Of a stretch of DNA of 64,000 nt, positions 31,856 to 43,375 are shown piece after piece. The stretch lies in assembly GCA_026545765.1 (NCBI GenBank), contig CM048842.1:47067431-47131430 (forward strand). Reading direction: 5' to 3'. The stretch is from Plantago major. Its lineage: Eukaryota; Streptophyta; Magnoliopsida; Lamiales; Plantaginaceae. The notes under the pieces were generated by a model. That model saw only the letters and a list, made by a program, of their open reading frames with translations. It searched no databases and was not told the origin of the DNA. A program made the translations under genes and the position numbers. Position 1 is the first letter of the stretch. The number at the start of each line of letters is the position of its first letter.

Positions 31856-32750
31856 TTGACTGTATATATAGTTTTTATTAAATATCATATAACTTTATCT
31901 ACAAAAATTCAAAAAATATTTTGAACATATATTTGAATTCGCCATAATAAGACGAATTCATAGACACCAATCTTGAATACTATACACCAGATTCATTCAG
32001 CCCTACATGGAATTTTGTAGAATTAGTTGTATTTTAGGCAGTATATATTTCATTGCCATTTTTTGTGTGTTGATTGTATATATAGTATTTTATTAAATGT
32101 CATACTATTACACCAGATTCATTCATTCCTACGTGGAATTTTGTAGAATTAGTTGTATTTTAGTATATATTTCATTGTTATTTTTTGTATGTTGACTGTA
32201 TATATAGTTTTTATTAAATCTCATATAACTTTATCTACAAAAATTCAAAAAATATTTTGAACATATATTTGAATTTGCCACGACAAGACGAATCCCCATA
32301 GACAGTTAGACACCAATCTTGAATACTAATTAATTAAATAAATCATTTTATTCATTAAAGTAAAATATAAATTTATTAAATAAGAAAAAATGAAATAATA
32401 AAATTTTAAAAATAGAGCATTTATTAAATTAATTTAATCCTGTGTAGAATTTTGTGAAATTAGTTGCATTTTCAACAAGTACTTTTCAACTGGGCTAGAC
32501 TTATCATACATTTGAATTTATCGTGACAAAAGACGAATCTATAGACACCAATCTTGAATACTATTATTAATTAAATAATTTTTTTTATTAATTAAAATAA
32601 AATATATTTTTTTTTAATAATATAAAATTAAATAATTAAATAAAAAAATAAAACACGACTCATTAAAAAATATTATAAATAATTAACGTAGCATCAAGCG
32701 TTCAAAAAGATACTCATTTTAAATAGTTTAGCATCAAACATTTTGGACAA
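31856..32750. repeat. AT-rich tandem array, last part
   Basis: Resumes the unit broken by the Gypsy at 17523 (TTGACTGTATATATAG onward), with further copies from about 31990 and 32105, then diverged sequence (AATAAATCATTTTATTCATT, ATCAAGCGTTCAAAAAGATA). The block 31990-33255 is repeated with the same order at about 52150-53395. Confidence 0.8.
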
Positions 32751-32779
32751 ACTAACATATATCTCTATTTTGTTTAGAC

Positions 32780-32792
32780 TACATATATATAT

Positions 32793-32831
<39 letters not shown>
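32780..32831. repeat. (AT)n microsatellite
   Basis: About 50 bp of alternating AT with one G interruption, just outside the MULE left end. A shorter run occupies the homologous site at 52953-52976. Confidence 0.95.
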
Positions 32832-32832
<1 letters not shown>

Positions 32833-32849
32833 ATACGACCATACCATTT

Positions 32850-33480
32850 GTGCACTTACGGTTATTCTGGGCACTTTCGTATATTTTTCTACTATATTCT
32901 AAAGTTAATGGTTTACTTTGAAACACACATGATCCGCATGTGCATAAACACTAATGTTAAGCGCAACACCTTTTTAGTTAAATGCAACACCAAATATTTG
33001 TGTACTTGCCTAAAATGCCCTTAACTCAAAAAACTTATAAAATTAACGTAAAATCGAAATAACTCGTTTACACAAACACAATAACATTAACATGCGATTG
33101 AATACAAATTACAATAATAAAAAACATCGAAAATTTTTCACAATTTTTTTTTGTGAAAAGTGGAAAAAGTTGGGAAATATGTAGAGAAATTGAAAAACAA
33201 AAAACAAAATAATAAAAAAATAAAAATAAAACGATAAAATGGCCGGTTCTCAAAATCGACCATTTCATTTTTTTTTCAATTTCTGTTTCCCAACTTTTTT
33301 AAATTTTTTTGAATTTTTTTTTTCAAAACCTGCAAAATTTTTTTAAATTTTAAATTTATTTGTTTTGAATTCACAACTTTAACTTTAATTCGAACTTGAA
33401 TCGAAATGCTTCCGAATAAAAGGTTACAACTTGAACACGGACGAACTTGAATAGAGAACTATTCTTTTAACATTTATTTA
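32850..33480 (+). repeat. Left terminal inverted repeat of the MULE
   Basis: Contains CGCAACACCTTTTTAG, TAACGTAAAATCGAAATAAC, AAGTTGGGAAATATGTAG, GGCCGGTTCTCAAAATCG and CTTCCGAATAAAAGGTTAC, all of which appear reverse-complemented at 39075-39615. Outer 90 bp match only loosely. Confidence 0.85.
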
Positions 33481-33961
33481 TTTATTTTAAATAAAGAACT
33501 ATTTCAGTAAAAGTGAAATCATATTTATTTTAATTACGGCAACAGGAATTTTCACTCATTTCACTATAAATACGGAACACAACATAAAAATGAAAGCATA
33601 AACTAGAACAAAAACCATTGACGTAGCCGAACGGAATAATGTTGCATTCCAATGGCTTATTCTTTCCTCACTAGAAGATTCCCAGGACATTCATAATGGT
33701 GGAAGTGGACATTCATCTATCACGCGTAGCCTAATATAGTGATTGATATCAACGAATCCCATTGTCCACTCTTCATCTGTCGATGGAGGGTCCGGAGATG
33801 GTGAGTCCATTTGTGAACAACACTCCAATGAAAGTATGTAAGACTCTACCTTGACATAGCAACTCAAGACCGTTAGTGCGTTGTAGGCGTAAGAAACCCC
33901 ATATCAGGAGTGTATACCACCATGGTTGTTACATGGGCACAAACCAGTTCAAGCGATTAAT

Positions 33962-36205
33962 TTATTTTGACGTGACCCATTTACGCTCACGTAAAGCTCC
34001 ACATGGTTGTTCAACTCCTCCATATATAAGTTCCTGCCTGATGTCTTGCCACCGGTCTTGTGAACGGTATTGGAGTTGTGCTATGACCCTAAAGTCGCAG
34101 TTTCCATCGGCGACGATATTAGTCCAACCTCTAATGAAGTGTACAGTTTGTTGAGGCATTTGACTCTGGTATCTAAATGATCTACCAGTACTTGCTTGCG
34201 AACCTGAACCTGCATTGCTTGGGGTGGAATTCCATCGAGATTGATTCGCATGTTGCTGCTCCCAAGCAGATGGGATCCTACTCCCTGTTGCTCTAGGTCG
34301 CCTACCTCTCCGTTGGTTTACGATTGGCTCCTCCAAGAACGATTGTGACGCACTCGAATAGTCGAAATACGATCTCATTTCCTCCTCCGTGGCAGTCTCG
34401 CTGCGGTCCCTCACCCAGTCATTAAACTGGTCCCGTACACTCTGCTGCCTAGTCTCAGGTGGTTCCCCCATGTGAAGAGTTCTCCAAAACACGTTTAGAT
34501 TGTGAACCGGGTGGACAGTCCTCGTGTTTCTCAACTTGACGGCCAATTGGCATGCGCACATTAGTCCAAAACTTGTGCGCAATGTGTGATCGCAATCACT
34601 GGGATTAACATCATCCATTTCTTTGACCATTTTGTCAATGGTGAGATGTGAAACCACACCTCCCAGCCTACGGAAGATGTGACTTGTTGTGGAATGAGGC
34701 TTAATCGTAAGAGATCTCTCAAACTCTGTGCGGATCGCATCAAAATGCATTTGAAGCGAGCCGTGCGGCTTGGGAATGCGTGAAACCGATTTGAAGGACC
34801 AAACCACAACTTGTACTGGCGTGGCGAATTCGACTCTGCAACCAATTTACTGTTGAATGTCGGTTTGACATAACGATAATTATAGGCTAGTAGTGCATTA
34901 CGAAATAAACTAAAATGCAGTGGTTTTATGACGATATATAGAATTACCTGTTGGTCGTGTTTGTCCCGTAGTGTAGGATATTCTTGGTCTAAGCATGGAC
35001 AAATCGCTCACGGTATGGGTCCAACCATGTGCTCCGTATGTACTCCATGATAGCCGGTACTCTTCGCCAGGCCTCCGCCATTTCTGCAACAGCCTGCTCA
35101 TGGAGTTCCACAGTCTTTGCATGCACGATGCAATCCCATATGGATTTTACTGCCCCTTGATACTTTGTGGAACCACACAAATTGTTTACTTTAGCCCGCA
35201 CATCCTTTGATATGTGCCTCCGACACAGTAGGTGTGCCACTTCTGGAAATATGATATTAATCGCATTCATTGCCGCTAACTCTCTGTAGGTAACAAAAAC
35301 CCCCGGTGAAACACCACTCAGCAAATAACTCCCACAATTGTGTAAGCCCCCCCCCCCCCCCCCCCATACACATAACTTGACGTCCTTTCTTTGGAGAGGA
35401 AAATGAAAGCTATGTGATAGTTTTGCCCAGTGGGTAAGGCGCCAATCAGTTCCACCAAAGGCATGTCGTACAAATTTGTCTTGTAGGTTGCATCCATGAG
35501 GACAACTTGCGGGAACAAACGGAGCATCTCCCTTGTATTAGGATGAGCTAAGAAAATTCCCTCCAATATGTTAATACCCTGCACTTGCGAGTGTGTAAAT
35601 ATATAATGATGTTTTTCCAACATATGCAAGAAATAATCCATTGGGGGCATCGATTCCATCTCCATACGTTGATATTTTTTGTCAGTATTGTATATGTGCC
35701 GTTGGACATTACAGTTGTTTGTAAACTCCTCTTTGAGTTTCCTGAAAATTTCTCTAGGTGTCATTCCGCACTGCAGCATGTCAATCACTCACACGAACTC
35801 TTCGTCATTCAGCTTTGAACTGGACGTGTGCCCATGGGGGTAATTCCCGAGTGCATGATTTTGTTTCTCGTGGCCCTCTGTGACAGCAACTCTCCACTCC
35901 CCCGAATACCTCTCATGCAGCTTAACCTGAAATTGACAATTCAGCTTCTTAGTCCCAACTGCATTTCTGGATTTCACTTCGGGGTCACTTGAAGCCGTGT
36001 TTCTATAGGCCCCACACGCTCACAACTTATGTATACGTGTCTTGGTTTTAAATGTGAGATCGCGAAAAAGATATTGTTTTACGGACGATAGCACGAACCC
36101 AAGTTTACTGCTGACTTCACGAGTATCAAAACTCTGATTGTTTTGGACTGCATTCTGGAAAATCAGCTGCATCATCGGATGAAATATATGAAATAGGTTA
36201 GTCAC
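33962..36205 (-). pseudogene. MULE transposase with C-terminal OTU-like protease domain
   Basis: Minus-strand sections, in order: an N-terminal DNA-binding region (35789-35977; GTKKLNCQFQVKLHER, GHEKQNHALGNYPHGHTSS), the transposase core (35318-35788; VVLMDATYKTNLYDMPLVEL carries the first catalytic Asp at 35492-35494), the middle (34989-35324; VTYRELAAMNAINIIFPEVA, HLLCRRHISKDV), and a C-terminal part (33962-34807) with an RRGRRPRATGSRIPS linker and ADGNCDFRVIAQL, the nucleophile loop of an OTU cysteine protease (Cys kept, usual following Gly changed to Asp). A 19-C run (35347-35365) replaces conserved residues and shifts the frame, and the OTU part ends early. OTU-bearing MULEs are known in plants; intact transposase would cut at the inverted ends in the nucleus. 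Confidence 0.85.
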
Positions 36206-36329
36206 TCATAGTATACGTGTTTGGGATTTGAAGTGTTTCGGGTTTCAAATGTTTAGAATAGAATATTTGTTTCAATCGGAGTATTTTAAAATGATGGTGG
36301 GGGCGGATTTTATGGAAGTGTAGACACAA

Positions 36330-36567
36330 CGTAAATCGACGGATTGTGTAAATCGAAACATCACGTAAATTGACACATCACGTAAATTGAAACATCCCGT
36401 AAATCGAAACATACCGTAAATTGAAACATCACGTAAATCGAAATATCCCGTAAATCGAAACATCCCGTAAATCGAAACATCCCATAAATTGAAACATCAC
36501 GTAAATCGTAACATCCCGTAAATCGAGGGATCCCGTAAATCGAAACATCCCGTAAATCGAGGGATTT
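36330..36567. repeat. 17-bp minisatellite, about 14 copies
   Basis: Unit CGTAAATCGAAACATCC, with variants (TTGAAACATCA, GTAACATCC, GAGGGATCC). It lies in the divergent interval between the transposase and PMD genes and ends 6 bp before a TATA box. Translated it gives repeating RFTG/DLRDVSIY peptides on the minus strand, which I regard as fortuitous. Confidence 0.95.
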
Positions 36568-36573
36568 TGGTTC

Positions 36574-36581
36574 TATAAATA
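36574..36581 (+). promoter_or_regulatory. TATA box of the PMD gene
   Basis: TATAAATA, directly after the minisatellite, about 670 bp before the first PMD coding exon, followed by a leader with possible intron. Confidence 0.5.
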
Positions 36582-37250
36582 ATCTCCTCATCCATCACAT
36601 TTTTACACCACAACTCTCCATTCAAACGTTCTTCTTCCTTACAACATACTATCAAATACTTAGCAATCTGGTCAGTGTTTAATGTCAGGAATCTGGAAGG
36701 TAAAGTTATGATAATACATTAATAAACCGTAGTATATTTGATTGTTCATCTTTCTCTATGAATTCTAACACTCCGACTATTCTCATTTTCCTACAGAAAC
36801 TCAGTAAGGGCGGTTCATCCAAAGATGGCGGTGCTGAAGATAAAAGACGAGGCAAGAAGAGCATGAAAGGATATCTGTGGTACCGGTTGACCCGATACGG
36901 GCTTGAGAGAGATTCGTGGAAGGAAAAGGGCACATACCCTTGACCCGAGCTAGAAGGTCCAAATTGATGGCCAATGAAGAGTTAAGTTCTGATGATACGG
37001 AGAACTTAATAGAGGACTCTTACGAGTCACCCGAAACTATCGACACACAAACAAGGAACATACTTGAAAGTGAAATCCCTCTGCAGCAGGGGGCTAATGA
37101 CTTTCGAGATGACACATCGCCTGAAGCGGATAACAATTTCAACACCAATTCGTACGGCCATCTACACATTTCAATGACACCAATTCATACCGGGCATCTC
37201 CACATTTAAATGGTGATGTCCCTCCATTCAATGTTTCTGGTTATTCTTAA

Positions 37251-39017
37251 ATGAGTGACCACACTGAAGGAGAGGGTGGAAGCGGCCAACGTGGAGAGGA
37301 AGCTCCTAATAATGCCACTAATCAACCCTGGAGAGAGCTAACACAAGGTATTCATGGAGGCCCGGCAAATGCGGAGTTACTCATAGGATTTCTAGCCCAT
37401 ATCGCTCACTCCATATGGATGGGAAATGTAAGTCATTTAATTCCATATCTTTAAAATCCGAGTATTCATATTTACTATTGTTAACTCATTCTTATTTACT
37501 ATTTACTTTAAAATGCCTTGAGGACGCGATATTCTAGATGGGTTTCACCAATACCGTAAATTAAACAAGTTCAAAGACTATTTAAACGACGATGCCTTGA
37601 ATGTTGTTGACAACAGTCATCTCTCACATTTGCCCAGCTGTATGCACCCGAAGATCAACATGCCTTTGATTAGTGCATTTGTTGAACGGTGGCATCCTGA
37701 AACTAATAGCTTTCACTTGCCATTCGGTGAGATGACTATAACCCTGCATGATGTCCACTATCATTAGGAATTCTGTTCATGGTAAATGTGCGGTTAAGGT
37801 GAAGCGAACCACGAGAGGCGCTCAAGCTCTCATTATCAACTCATATGCAACTGAATGATGCATCGGTGAAGGCCGACTTTAAAAGTCTTGTGTTCAGCGT
37901 AGCACAATTGAGGCCGCTTTAAAAGCACAAACTCTTCCACCTCCTTCACATGCTATCATGTACTTGTTGTGGTTATTAGGCACATCGCTATTTGTCGACA
38001 AGAGTGGTCGCCAGTACCGGATTTTTACCATTCCTACATCAGCTGGATGAGGTTCATATGTACGCATGGGGAGTTGCTGCACTTGCCAATCAGTATAGAC
38101 AATTGGGAATTGCATCACGTATTGACTGCAAACAAATAGATGGATGTCTCTCACTTGTGCAGGTTTGCTCGCTCTATATTATTTATACATTTTTTCATAA
38201 CTTTAAAAAAGTATACATTTTTTTATTGAAGTCTTTATACGATTTCAGCTGTGGATCTACAAGCACTTTCCTGATTTTGAATCATGGGACTTGGGAACCA
38301 TCGACCAAGATCAAACTGCTCTACATCTAGCATACAGAAGTGCCCTGGACAATGTTCCTGCAAATGAAGTATGTCATGAAATTTATCACGCTTGTCTTCA
38401 TTAAGATTTAAACTCTGTTATAATTATTTTCTTATGTTACTTAACTCTTATGTAATAGGTTATTTGGACACCATTTGGACAAAGAGCGGAGGAAGTTGTC
38501 CCCATTTCTCAATTTAGGGGAATTATTCATTGTTTAAAGATTACGGAGGCTTACATGCAGGCAAGTGTTATCATGATTCGGATACCCCCAATTCATTCCT
38601 CAACCACTCATAACACCAATGCTTGTGCAAAGACCACCACAACCGTCACTCTATCAGTGTTCTTATCGTGCTGGAGACTCATTCGAGAACTTTCAGAACG
38701 TTCGATGTAATTTCCATCTCCAAACACTTCGAGTGCATTACAGAACTGAAGCTCTTCCAGCGTACCAGGACTGGTTTCGCCCAAGGATGCATATGCTAGT
38801 GACACGTCAAGAATCATTTACTCGAAGGGAACATTACCAGGTAGGCATGAATCCTGGTGGTATGGTACCTAAACATTCAATACATATACATACACAACGT
38901 TAGCATTTCATCAAATCCTTACTTTCTATGTTTTTAATTTGTAGAGGATACAATGGCTCGGGGCTAAACTTGCACGCATCACTAAGCCAAGCAGGCGTTA
39001 TATGAGCCAGAAAGACG
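37251..39017 (+). pseudogene. Plant mobile domain (PMD-C, MAIN/MAIL1-like) gene in the MULE
   Basis: Exons recognised: 37251-about 37427 (Gly/Asn-rich start, donor gtaagt), 37519-38165 (SHLSHLPSCMHPKINMPLIS, FVERWHPETNSFHLPFGEMT, ITLHDVHY; then VHMYAWGVAALANQYRQLG and IDGCLSLVQ), 38250-38370 (LWIYKHFPDF), 38459-38560 (VIWTPFGQRAEEV), about 38590-38841 (YQDWFRPRMHMLV), 38944-39017. The ERW.PET.SFHLP.GE and WG.AALA.LYR-like motifs are typical of PMD-C. A TAG follows DVHYH, and a shift and a stop follow near 37770-37920. In genic relatives (MAIN, MAIL1) this domain is linked to heterochromatin silencing with PP7-like phosphatases; in TEs its role is unknown. Confidence 0.82.
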
Positions 39018-39074
39018 TATGTTAACACTTTCAAGATGTTATTCCATTACCTAGTCAATAGTCATGGCATGTAA

Positions 39075-39615
39075 TATTTTCTATTCAAGTTCGTCCGTGT
39101 TCAAGTTGTAACCTTTTATTCGGAAGCATTTCGATTCAAGTTCGAATTAAAGTTAAAGTTGCGAATTCAAAATAAATAAATTTAAAATTTGAAAAAAAAA
39201 TTTGCCGGTTTTGAAAATAAAAATTAAAAAAGTTGGGAAACAGAAATTGAAAAACAAAAACAAAATTAAAAAAAAGAAATGAATTCAAAAATGGCCGGTT
39301 TTGAGAACTGGCCATTTCATTTTTTTTTGTTTTTCAATTTCTCTACATATTTCCCAACTTTTCCACTTTTAAAAAAAAATTGTGAAAATTTTTGATGTTT
39401 TTATTGTTTGTATTCAATCATACATGTTAATGTTATTATGTTTGTGTAAACGAGTTATTTCGATTTTACGTTAATTTCATAAGTTTTTTTTAGTTAATGG
39501 CATTTTAGGTAAGTACGCAAATATTTGGTATTGCGTTTAGCCAAAAAGGTGTTGCGTTTAATGACACCCGTGCATAAATGATACTTGGAGCGCTTTATAA
39601 TTACTTGGACATTTT
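39075..39615 (-). repeat. Right terminal inverted repeat of the MULE
   Basis: Starts near CAAGTTCGTCCGTGTTCAAG and ends near GTGCATAAATGATACTTGG. It mirrors the left end over roughly 500 bp with several small indels, including GCATTTTAGGTAAGTACGCA and TTGCGTTTAGCC. Confidence 0.85.
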
Positions 39616-40557
39616 CTAATATACAAAATTAATGTAAAAAGAAATTCATTTTAAGCTGTATTAACTCTCTACGTTTCTTTTTATTTTTGAATTTAGGTTT
39701 CGACTTTTCTCTAAATACTTATGTATGAAAGATAATGAATAGTCGTAGGAGATAGTGAATAAAGTAGAAGAGGTGAGAAGGTAAAGAATAAACTAATAAA
39801 TTAATTTTTAATTTTTAGGCATGTGAAGATGATCATCTATCCATATATTAAAAAGACCAATTTTTATTATCAATTCTAGCTATAGTACTTTGGCCTCAAA
39901 TCAATGTGAGAAATAATTTCATTTTTTTGGATTAAAAAATTACAAAACAATTATAATCAGGGTAAATTTATTTTTGATTCCAAGTTAATGCGTATTTTGT
40001 TCTATTACATTTACAATTTTAATCAATTTTGGTTACATAATTACGCGATGATATTCAACCTTTGTAACTATTTATAAATGTGATCGATCAAATCTTCTAA
40101 ATCCCATAATTCCCTCAAAATTGCCACCCACACACTAATTTTCTTAATGGGCATGAATCCAGATAGGAGGACCTTTAGATCTATGCTTGACATAGTCTCT
40201 TCAACTGATCTTCTAAGAATGTTCTATGGATCGTGTACTAGACGTGCTCTTTTAAGTTCCAGAAGATAGAAGAGACACACATGAGCTAATTGGTGGTGTG
40301 TTAATCTTTACATGTCTATTAACAACATTTTACATGTGAAGACTTTCAATTTCATTTTCTTTACGTATAAGATTCGATCGGTACGATGGGGTATAAGGCT
40401 TCTCTTCTCTCGATCTACATTTGGAAGAATTTGGTTCTATCGACCAATTTCAACCCGTTGAAATAATGATGTTGGGTCGATGCGGTATATACTCGAACCC
40501 GTTCAATACCTTTGTTACAAGACTCAACCTCAACATTTTATGATTAAGTTAGTAAAA
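39616..40557. other. Intergenic sequence, nothing recognised
   Basis: AT-rich sequence between the MULE and the Helitron end; no coding motif. Confidence 0.5.
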
Positions 40558-41083
40558 ACCGTACCATGTAAAATTATGTTCGTAGAATGATAATTTTTGT
40601 GTCTTTGGTGGGGTGACGCATACCACCGCGGGGTTGCTGGGAACCGGTGGGTTTGGAAAAAAACAACTGTAACATGTAAAATTACGTTTGTATAATACTT
40701 TTTTGTGTGTGCGTGTATGTGGTGGGATGACCACATATCACTGCGAGATTGTTGGGAACAACCCTATTGATTGTGTTGTATATTTTTGTATTTTATTTTG
40801 GTTCCGTTTGAGAGATAGATTTTTTTGTAAAAAAATATGTACCTGTTACTAATTAACAAGTCAGGAACTGTAGGACCCTATTTTTACATTTTCTATAGTT
40901 AACATAAATAAACACTCAATGATATAATATTGGATGAAGAATGACTACTGACCGACACTACGACCAACGTTGTCTACAAGGAATTTTGACTATCTTATTT
41001 TCTCAATTAATTTATTTAATCCTCACATTTCTATTTATTATCAAAAATAACTATACCATGGCATTGCCACGGGTTAGTACTAA
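40558..41083 (+). mobile_element. Helitron 3' portion, copy 1
   Basis: The 3' end has a short hairpin (41056-41072, CCATGGC-ATT-GCCACGG, one mismatch), then GTTAGTA and the terminal CTAA (41080-41083) before a T, fitting the Helitron rule CTRR inserted at A/T. The body matches 51638-52131. Inside, a block (ACCGTACCATGTAAAATTA ... TTGCTGGGAAC) is repeated in diverged form (AACTGTAACATG ... TTGTTGGGAAC). The 5' terminus was not found. Confidence 0.75.
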
Positions 41084-41540
41084 TTAATCTTAAACCGCAA
41101 ATGTAAAACAATTTTTTTATATAATGAAACTTTAGGGGCTAAATTTAACGTTGATAGGTCGTTTGTCAATGTTACCAATAGGCTAAAATATAAGAGGAAG
41201 ATAATACTCCATCAATCCTGCTATTCTAGTTCCACTTATTTTCTACACAATTTTAAGAAAGTAGTAGTAGTTCATTGTTTGTTGTAGGAGAGTGAGAAAT
41301 ATAAATAATAAAAATATTATGTCAAATAAAAGAGACAAATGAGAAAGAATGAAAAATGTATGATATAAATGACAAAGTAAGAAGAACATTTGTTAATTGT
41401 GTTTAAATCTTTGTTATTTTGTGTATGATAATATCAAATGGATGTGCTAGTAAGTGTTTGGATAACTTATTTAATGACGGACCTATATTGTCCAGAAAAT
41501 CAATATTAACAAAAAAGTTTATGTATAAACATTTGTATTT

Positions 41541-41589
<49 letters not shown>

Positions 41590-42033
41590 TATATACATAG
41601 ACGTTTTTATGAATAATATTGATGTCATGACATTATATGTATGTTTTTAAAAAAGTTATTTAGTTATCGTATATTCGTAGACTTTGGGTAGGTGGACGGC
41701 TGATAAAAGTAAAGTGTGACTAGAATAAGATAGAGGTAGTGTAGTTTAAAAATGAAGAATAAGTGGCAGAGAATGAGTTGTGTTAATGGGAGTTCTTTGT
41801 TTCAAACCTAGCTGTGTGCTTCTTTTTAGTTTAATATAGTGGCTGAGTGGATAGAACTCATGAATTTTTAAACTTTTTTTTTTTTTTTTGCAACACTTTA
41901 AGAAATTTTCTTTTAAGAGGCAATGAGAAGAAGAAGATAGCAAAGGCTTTGTGAAGGTTAGGGTGTTGCGGTGATGAAAAAAGGCGTGGTAGGCCGTGAA
42001 AAAGGAGGCTTTAGCGTCTCCACCACTTGACTC
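41084..42033. other. Spacer with an (AT)n run and T-tract
   Basis: An AT microsatellite at 41545-41594 explains the YIYIYI frame at 41419-41616. A 14-T tract (about 41875-41889) lies just before the LINE leader. No gene recognised. Confidence 0.6.
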
Positions 42034-43375
42034 ATGACGGATCTTCCGCCGCCTCATTTGTGGGTGATGGATTCAATGATGGGAGAAATTAGCGAATCGG
42101 CGTGATTTAGAACAAGAACAGAGTGATGATTTGGAGATTGCTGGGGATTCCGATCAGAGGACGGAATTGGTTTTGGACCAAGATGTGACCCCATCGGTCC
42201 AGTGCAGTACATGTCGCCGGCCAGCCGTGAATTGGATGGATAGAAGTCGGCAGTTGGTATTGAGAAACAGGGCACAAATAATCCTGGCCTGGATGGGATT
42301 GGGACTTATAATTCGAATAAATTATGGACCGATATCATTCGAGGTAATAGGGAAACGTCTCGGGGATTAGCTATTAGTTTTACAGCACCGACCATTATTG
42401 ATGGAGAGATTGAAGTTGAAATTGAGGAAGAGGATGTCGTATCTGAGATTGAATTCTGGAAAACATCGCTCATTATGTATGTTCTGGGTGGGGATTTGTC
42501 GATGAATGCTGTGAAACAATATATGGAAAAGTTCTGGAATTTTGTCCGCTTACCGAAAAATTTTTACAATGAAGAAGGGTACTTCATACTGAAATTCAAA
42601 ACTCTGGAGGACATGAATGCGGTGATGAGGAATGGACCTTATACGATCTACAACATGACAATGTTTTTACGGGAATGGATTACTGGTTTCTCTCTCAAGA
42701 ATGATATAATGCATGTTGTGCCAATATGGATTAAATTTCCCCAACTACCCCTACACCTGTGGGGTTCTAAAAGTTTGGGGTAAAGTGGTAGCGCTTTGGG
42801 TAAGCCGATGTTCAGCGATGAATGTCTTGCCGTAAGCTCGAGTAACATATGCTAGAATTACGGTAGAGGTGGACATTCTGAAGAAATTGAAGGATTTCAT
42901 CATGATAAAGTTTGAAGAAAAAATGATTAAACAACCTGTCGAGTATGAATGGAAAGCACTTTTCTGTGAGTAGTGTCAGAAAATTGGTCATGTGTGCACC
43001 TCGAATGTTAGAAAGCCAGTTCCTAGGGTGAAGCAAAAACAATGGAAAGTGCAGGTTGATCGAGAACATTGTGGTGCGAGGATTGTATCCGCACCACCCG
43101 CTGACTTCTGGGTGGAACGCGTCATTGGTAGTCTCCTGGGCAGTGGAAATTCTGAAGCAAGCAGCAGTTCTATGACCCGGGTACAACAGGGGCAGCCGCA
43201 TGGTGAGCAAAGGAGTGATTGGCAACGTGTTGAGGGTTCTCCGTGGGCTCGTGATAAAGGTAAAGGCCCTTAGACAGTGCCACCTGATGGAGGTGTAGAG
43301 CGGGATTTTACTAGTCGGAATGGTTTTGAGTCGTTGAGGATTGAGGATGATCCTCATCTGACGAGCAGACCGTGA
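42034..43375 (+). pseudogene. LINE ORF1 (DUF4283-type RNA-binding protein)
   Basis: Begins MTDLPPPHLWVMDSM. A DUF4283-type core is readable at 42475-42783 (MNAVKQYMEKFWNFV, GYFILKFKTLEDMNAVM, NGPYTIYNMTMFLREW, PIWIKFPQLPLHLWG), followed by EYEWKALFCE then a stop replacing Lys, CQKIGHVC (zinc knuckle start) and a Ser/Gly/Arg-rich tail (43050-43273). Stops after ISESA, after KSLG and in the knuckle inactivate it. Intact ORF1 protein binds the LINE RNA in a ribonucleoprotein. Confidence 0.82.

Larger units (their letters stand above)
32850..39615. mobile_element. MULE with long inverted ends, OTU-linked transposase and antisense PMD gene
   Basis: The ends are inverted repeats of about 500-600 bp (left to about 33480, right from about 39075). 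Between them lie a Mutator-type transposase/OTU gene (minus, 33962-36205), a 17-bp minisatellite with a TATA box, and a plant mobile domain gene (plus, 37251-39017). The two genes diverge from the minisatellite. The exact outer borders and the 9-bp target duplication were not resolved because the outermost bases have diverged. Both genes contain stops, so this copy is not autonomous. Confidence 0.85.

Noticed and set aside
36330..36567. CRISPR-like regular repeat array
   Set aside because: Units are directly adjacent 17-bp copies with no unique spacers, in a plant TE; it is a minisatellite.
41419..41616. 65-codon plus-strand frame
   Set aside because: Half of it is an (AT)n microsatellite read as YIYIYI.
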